Shown piece after piece: positions 58,548 to 64,000 of a DNA stretch of 64,000 bases. The stretch is from assembly GCA_913776615.1 (NCBI GenBank), contig CAJYPK010000034.1, positions 124,001-188,000 of the forward strand, in the 5' to 3' direction. The stretch's first letter is position 1. Each line of letters begins with the position of its first letter. The notes under the pieces are model-generated. The model saw only the letters and a program-made list of their open reading frames with translations, made no database searches and was not told the DNA's origin. Source of the DNA: an uncultured Hymenobacter sp. (GTDB lineage: Bacteria > Bacteroidota > Bacteroidia > Cytophagales > Hymenobacteraceae). A program made the position numbers and the translations under genes.

Positions 58548-61500
58548 ATGAGAAAACTCTATCCCCTGCTGCTGGCCGCCCTGCTCTACGCCGGCACCCT
58601 GCGCGCCCAAGCCACCGACTCGCTGCGCTACCAGCTCGACCAGGTCTTTGCCCACCTCGACAAAAGCCAGGTGCCCACCCGCCTGCTCGACGCCTACGCC
58701 CATCCCCTGGCCCCGCTGGCCCCCTTCAACGGCACCCTCCAGGATAGCCTGCTGCTCAACCCCGACCTGTTTCGCGCCCTCTACGCCACGGCCTACACCG
58801 CCTGTATCTACGGCCCCAACCCCCTGCCCGCCCTGCCAGCACTCAACGCCCAAGTGACCGCCGCCGAGGCCGCCGCCGGCCCGGCTACCCGACCCGTCCT
58901 GCTACAGCTCATCGACTACGCTTCCATCCGCGCCGATGCCCGCTCCCAAAACCTGCTGCGCCTGCAAGACCAGCAGCTCTACGATGTGCCCGGTCGCCGC
59001 CTGAGCCCCTACGCCATCCGTACGCTGTTTGCGGCAGCTCCGGCGCACACGTACTTTCCTTCCGTCAACGTTACCTTGGTATTTCCAGATGCCCTGTTTA
59101 CCCGGTACCAGCTGGAGCAGCCCGGGCAGGAGCTCATTCAAAGCCTGGAAGTTGACTTTGGCGATGGCCAGGGCTACGTTCCGGCCGGGTTCGACCAGCC
59201 CATCGGCACCACCTATGCCTCGGCGGGGGCCAAGCAGGTCAAGGTGCGCTACACCTACCAGTATGTTCCCGCTTACACGTAGGGCAAAGGCCGCAGCGCA
59301 CAGCGCGGCACTGGCAACCGCGACACCCCGGTTCGCGTGCTCGAAACCCGGTTTGGGCTGGTTGTAGGGCCTCTAGCAACTTCTCCCGTCTCAGATCAAG
59401 CCCGGAACGGAGCAACTACCAATACCACGGCCAGCACTACTACTGTCGACGAGTCCGTATTTTTTAGCGCTCAGTCTGGCCGGGCTTCCGGCTGGGCATA
59501 CATACATTACGCCACCGGTCATACGCAGCTCACCAAACCGTTAATAGTCGCGAAGGGCTTTGATGGACATTTCATAGCGCCTGATGTATTTCCAAAAAAT
59601 TACTCTATTAGCGATTTTTTAGAAGAAATTAACACTTCAAACAGATCACCTAATTTCGATTTCCTAAACGCTCTAGAAAACGTCGGCTCCTACGACATCG
59701 TCTTCATCGACTACACCAACGGCACTGACGACATCCTAATGAATGCCGGGCTTTTCGAAGCGGTTCTCACCTACGTCAACCAGCACAAGGATCCGGCCGC
59801 GCACGAGCAAAATGTGGTGATGGGCCTGAGCATGGGCGGCAACATTGCCCGCTACAAGCTGGCCGAGATGACCCGGGCCGGCCGCCCCACCGACGTGCGG
59901 CTGCTCATTCTGCACGACAGTCCGCAGCGCGGGGCCAACATCCCGCTGGGTCTCTCGGCACTGGTGCGCCAGCTTCAGTTTGACGTTGGACCATTCAACA
60001 TTGCCGACATAGTGGGTGCCATCAAGCAAGCCAATGACCTGCTCGACTCGCCGGCCGCCCGGCAGCTGCTGCTCTACCAAACGTACTTGCGCAACACCAC
60101 GCAGCCCGGAGGTGGCAGCGTACTCAGCACCACGGTCGAGTACACGGCCAACTCGTTTATCGAAGGCCCCTACCGGCAGATGATTAACTACGCGGCTCCG
60201 TACCGGATTATCGCCGTCAGCCAGGGCTCGCAGTGCGGCCAGGGACTATTTGAGCCCTACACCGAGCTGATACGGGCCGGCGGGCGCCTCAACCTTTATA
60301 ATATGCCTTACTTCTTTCTAGGAGGTAGTGAAGGCATCAATGGCGAGGTAATCGTGAATGCCATCCCGGCCGGTGGGCAGGCCCAGCGGGTAGCCGGGCT
60401 GCACGTATTCGAGGAGGCCCAGATATTCTTCGGCCTCATCCGAAAGAGGTCGGACCTGACCCGCCAAAATTTCACCTGCCCCACTGGCTTGCTACCCTTA
60501 GATGGTGCTGCTGGCGGCACCGAGGGTATCGGCTCGACGATAGGTTCCACGAACGGAATACTTATCGGTACCGCTACTATCGTTCCTTATCTGTTCCGGC
60601 GGCCCTACGCGGCAGTTTTTTCCTTGGTTAATGATTTTGGCTTTGTCCCCACGCCCAGCGCGCTGGATATTCAAGACTTTACCTTGCCCAGCCTGTCGGC
60701 CTCGTATAGCAACGGGATACCGTCGGTAAGCAGTGCGCGAGTCAATGCCTTTTTGGCCCAGGAACGCTTTACCCCCACCAACAGCGGCCGTACGCCATTC
60801 AACCAGGCGCACGTTTCATTTACCCCACGCAACACGGAGTGGGTATTCGACCAGATGGAAAACCGGCTAACCGATGCCGCCGCCGTATCCTGCTCTGCTG
60901 AGTGCGACCAATTAGCCGGTCGCACTTTCAGCGGCCCCGCTAATCTCTGCGGCACGGCTACGTACTCCGCGCCCATCACCAACCCCAGCTTTACCTACTC
61001 TTGGCAAGCTTCACCGGCCAATCTATTTTCTTCCGCCAGCGGCACCGGGCCGACCTTCCAAACGAGCAGTCAGAACATGGCCGGCTACACGGCCAGCATC
61101 ACGCTTACCATCCGGGGTGGCTGCTCGCCCATCGTGCTTACTCGCTACGTGACTTCGGGCTCCCCCGCCAGCCCGGCTTCCAGGGGTCCCAACTGGGGCA
61201 ACGACTGCGGTAGCGTACCCGTGCGCTGCACCATCGACAACTACGATCCTTCTCTGGCCTACACCGTGACGGTTAGTGGTGATCTGAGACTCATCGGCGG
61301 GGGGTGCAGGAAGATGGCACTTACACAGTGCGTAGCAGCCGCGCCGGCGGCACTGGCACCATCACCTTGACCGCCAGAAACTCCTGCGGCACCAGCACCT
61401 CAACAATGAACGCCACCTCTCCTACCTGCAATGGCCAGCGCTTCACTATGTCGCCCAATCCGGCGGCCGATGAGTTGGTAGTGCAGGAAACCAACGGCGA

Positions 61501-61714
61501 TTCTACCGCATCGGCCGCCGCCCGCTCCACCAACGACGGCATCGAATCGCTGCGCCTCTACGACAGCTACGGCCAGCTACGCCTGGAGCAGGCCGGGCAC
61601 CAGGCGCAGGCGGTGCGCCTGGCAGTAGGCCAGCTACCGGCTGGCATCTACGTGCTGCACATCGTACAGGCCGGGGCCATCGTAAGCCAGCAGCGCGTGG
61701 AAATCGCCCACTAA
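58548..61714 (+). pseudogene. Secreted alpha/beta-hydrolase-like protein with T9SS C-terminal domain; interrupted by in-frame TAG (59280) and a frameshift (~61299)
   Basis: 58548..59282 and 59337..61370 share one frame across a single TAG; VVMGLSMGGNIARYKLAE nucleophile elbow; tail MSPNPAADELVVQE...GIYVLHIVQAG in another frame after G6. Confidence 0.65.
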
Positions 61715-61740
61715 AACCTCCGCAGTACACTGCACACTAA

Positions 61741-61783
61741 AACGGCCTTCCGGCTACCCTACACAGGTAGCCGGAAGGCCGTT
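61741..61783. terminator. Hairpin terminator
   Basis: aacggccttccggctacc / ggtagccggaaggccgtt. Confidence 0.88.
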
Positions 61784-61900
61784 CCTATTGCAGCATGGCA
61801 CTACCAGGACTTTGCTAAGAGGCTGTTTAAAGCAATTTCAAGTCAGTGTACGGGTTGTTGCTCTCCAGGTGCGGTCGCCTCACGAGACCCCTCTGGGGCT

Positions 61901-62000
61901 GGCCCCCTCTCCAAAAAGGAGAGGGGGAGCCGGACGACTTCTACCGAGTAATAGCGTTTGCTTGCGTTCGGCTCCCCCTCTCCTTTTCGGAGAGGGGGCC
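61901..62000. repeat. Nested palindromes: two self-hairpins forming a larger inverted repeat
   Basis: ccccctctcc-ggagaggggg hairpins at 61903-61927 and 61974-61998; 61901-61932 vs reverse complement of 61969-62000, 31/32. Confidence 0.9.
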
Positions 62001-62077
62001 GGGGGGTGAGGCGCGCACGATAGAACTGCGACTGACCGTACACGAACCTGAAATTTGCTCTAAGTCAGCTAAACCAG

Positions 62078-62162
62078 CTGTCCTTGCGAGCGCAGCGAAG
62101 CAATCACACCCGAATGGCTAGGCTGAACAGGTGCGATTGCTTCGCTGCGCCCGCAAGGACAG
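62078..62162. repeat. REP-like palindrome (family A), second copy
   Basis: 62078-62110 vs reverse complement of 62130-62162, 31/33; arms share ttgcgagcgcagcgaagcaatc with 5554-5631. Confidence 0.9.
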
Positions 62163-62214
62163 GCAACTTTCAGGCTATCAGCAATAGCTTAAACAGCTAC
62201 GAAGGGTGAGCCGA

Positions 62215-63006
62215 CTAATTTTTCATCTTCGTCTGCCGGGCGTAGCCCTTAGGGATGCTAAAGGGAAAATCGAGGTGGCCCGAGCCTACTTCTACTTTTT
62301 GGTAATTGAGCGTGGCCGAGGTGCTGGCCGTCCCGCCCTGCTGGCCTATTACCTGGCTGGTGAAGGCGAAGGGAATGTCGGCCCCGGTGGGCTTCTGAAA
62401 CTCGGAATACGCCACGGTGAGGCTGCGCTGGGCGGCACTCTCGCTCACCTTCAGCTGCTGGAGGCGACCGGTGGCGCTGCTCACGAGCTGCTCCAGCACG
62501 AGTGGGGCCACGGGGTAGGTCACGGCCTGGTTATCGCCCTCGGTTTTCACCACGGGCACGGCTCCTTTCGGGGCGGCCTGGTAGTCGCCGAGCAGAATGT
62601 CCTGCATCTGCTTGTAGGTCACGGGCACGTTGAGCAGCTGGCTCAGGTAGGCATAATCACCGGCAAAATACGTCTTTTGCAGGCGGTTGACTACCCGCAC
62701 CGAATCGGCCGTGAGCAGGGCGCGCACGCCCTCGATCCCCAGCAGCGAGCCCGACAGCCAGATGGCCGAGTCGCGCTTGATGCGCAGGTTGAAGTTGGCC
62801 GACTGCTCGCTGTCTTTTGCCCTGAAGTGCACCTTACCCCGGCCGCTGAGGTATTGAAAGCTGGTATTGGTGGCTTTTACCCCGGCGGGCGTGACCACTT
62901 TCACGGGCTCGGCCGTGGCGGCGGTGAGGGAGCCCGACTTGGTGGAAACGGCGCGGTGGCAGCCCGCCAGGGCAAGCCCGGCGAGGAGGAGTGCGGCTTT
63001 ATTCAT
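62215..63006 (-). CDS. DUF4292 domain lipoprotein
   Basis: MNKAALLLAGLALAGCHRAVSTKSG lipobox; FQYLSGRGKVHFRAKDSEQSANFNLRIKRDSAIWLSGS; start at 63006. Confidence 0.8.
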   Translation of the reverse strand: MNKAALLLAGLALAGCHRAVSTKSGSLTAATAEPVKVVTPAGVKATNTSFQYLSGRGKVHFRAKDSEQSANFNLRIKRDSAIWLSGSLLGIEGVRALLTADSVRVVNRLQKTYFAGDYAYLSQLLNVPVTYKQMQDILLGDYQAAPKGAVPVVKTEGDNQAVTYPVAPLVLEQLVSSATGRLQQLKVSESAAQRSLTVAYSEFQKPTGADIPFAFTSQVIGQQGGTASTSATLNYQKVEVGSGHLDFPFSIPKGYARQTKMKN

Positions 63007-64000
63007 ACAGTTTCTGGTCTTTGAGTTTACGGTCGAGCAGCGGCGAGGTGCCGGGGCCGGCTTTGCGGGCGCGCTGCCAGGCCGCCACGGCCCCAGTGTG
63101 GTCGCCGAGCTGCCACAGTACGTCGCCGTAGTGCTCCAGGATGCTCGCATCCTTCGTTGTTTTGAGGGCTTTTTCCAGATTCTGCTTGGCCCCGGCGTAG
63201 TCCTTCTGCTTGTACAGCACCCAGGCATAGGTGTCGAGGTAGGTATCGTTGTCGGGGAATTTCTGCACCGTGCGGCCCGACATTTCCTTAGCCTTGTCGA
63301 GGTTTTCGCCCCGCAGGCTGAGGTAATAGCTGTAATTGTTGAGCACGCCGTAGTTGTTGGGATCCACGGCCAGGGCGGCATCGTAGGCCGCCGCCGACTT
63401 GGCGTACTCTTTCAATTCCTGGTAGGCGTCGCCGAGCTGCGAGTCAAATTGGCTTTGCTGTTCGGGGTTGCCCGCAGTGAGGCGGCGGCCGTGTTCGAGG
63501 GCCTGCACGGCCCGCTGGGGCTGCTTCTTGAGCAGGTGCCCCACCCCATTGTAAAACCACAGCGGGGCTTGGTTGGGAAATAGCTCCAGGGCCGCGTCGC
63601 TGTGCACGAGCAGCGAGTCGGTCTGGTTGAGCTCGGCATCGAGCAGCACCACCTGCTGCCACAGCTGGTACTTCGACTTGTCGTAGCGCAGGGCTTGCAG
63701 ATAGGTATTGCGCGCCTCCTTTTTACGGCCGCTCTGCATCTGCACATCGCCGGCCACGCTGTAGGCCTTGGCCTCGCGGGGATGGTTGCGCACGGCGGCG
63801 GCCGACAGGTCGAGGGCCAGCGGGGCTATTTTGGGATCGGGCAGCTGCTTGAGGTAGTTGACGAGGATACGCACCGCCTGGTCGATATCGAGCGCCGGCG
63901 TATCGAAGGCCAGCCGCAGGTGCTTTTCCACTTCGGCGGGCTGGTTTTGCTGGCGGGCCACGTCGGCCAGAATCAGGTGGGCCTGGGGGTTGGTGGGGTC
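62999..64000 (-). CDS. TPR repeat protein, 5' end beyond window
   Basis: Tandem TPRs (AYDAALAVDPNNYGVLNNYSYYLSLRGENLDKA...); frame stays open to window edge. Confidence 0.88.
   Translation of the reverse strand, partial: DPTNPQAHLILADVARQQNQPAEVEKHLRLAFDTPALDIDQAVRILVNYLKQLPDPKIAPLALDLSAAAVRNHPREAKAYSVAGDVQMQSGRKKEARNTYLQALRYDKSKYQLWQQVVLLDAELNQTDSLLVHSDAALELFPNQAPLWFYNGVGHLLKKQPQRAVQALEHGRRLTAGNPEQQSQFDSQLGDAYQELKEYAKSAAAYDAALAVDPNNYGVLNNYSYYLSLRGENLDKAKEMSGRTVQKFPDNDTYLDTYAWVLYKQKDYAGAKQNLEKALKTTKDASILEHYGDVLWQLGDHTGAVAAWQRARKAGPGTSPLLDRKLKDQKLYE

Noticed and set aside
62215-63381. N-terminal extension of the DUF4292 ORF
   Set aside because: Upstream part overlaps the TPR gene in another frame; the lipobox signal peptide starts at 63006.

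Overview
High-GC chromosomal window from a Bacteroidota genome, probably Hymenobacter-like (inferred from the type IX secretion sorting domains, Oar-type TonB receptors, PorZ/RecO pairing and codon usage). Most of it is ordinary chromosome: ndk, NrnA-like DHH phosphoesterase, tandem FKBP isomerases, recO, porZ-like gene, tdk, rodA, mrdA, Roadblock-like proteins, glycosyltransferases, a Fur-family regulator, tRNA-Ala(GGC), two tandem TonB receptors, NlpC/P60 peptidase, FAD oxidase, amidase, DinB, M28 peptidase, cysS, an EEP-family protein, a large T9SS type-B protein, a nucleoside deaminase, an EnvC-like M23 peptidase, and a DUF4292/TPR pair. I saw no CRISPR array, prophage, classical transposase or rRNA. 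The most unusual content is: (1) a 23S-IVP-type four-helix-bundle gene inside ~35-nt inverted repeats built of 9-mers, wedged between a glycosyltransferase and a YdjC-like deacetylase whose frame runs through the right repeat without an ATG/GTG/TTG start; (2) several unrelated-sequence intergenic inverted repeats built of 7-9-nt tandem units that abut or overlap stop codons; (3) long REP-like palindromes at five convergent gene junctions; (4) a decaying tandem duplication of a DUF6252-like lipoprotein plus a secreted alpha/beta-hydrolase-type T9SS protein (56.5-61.7 kb).
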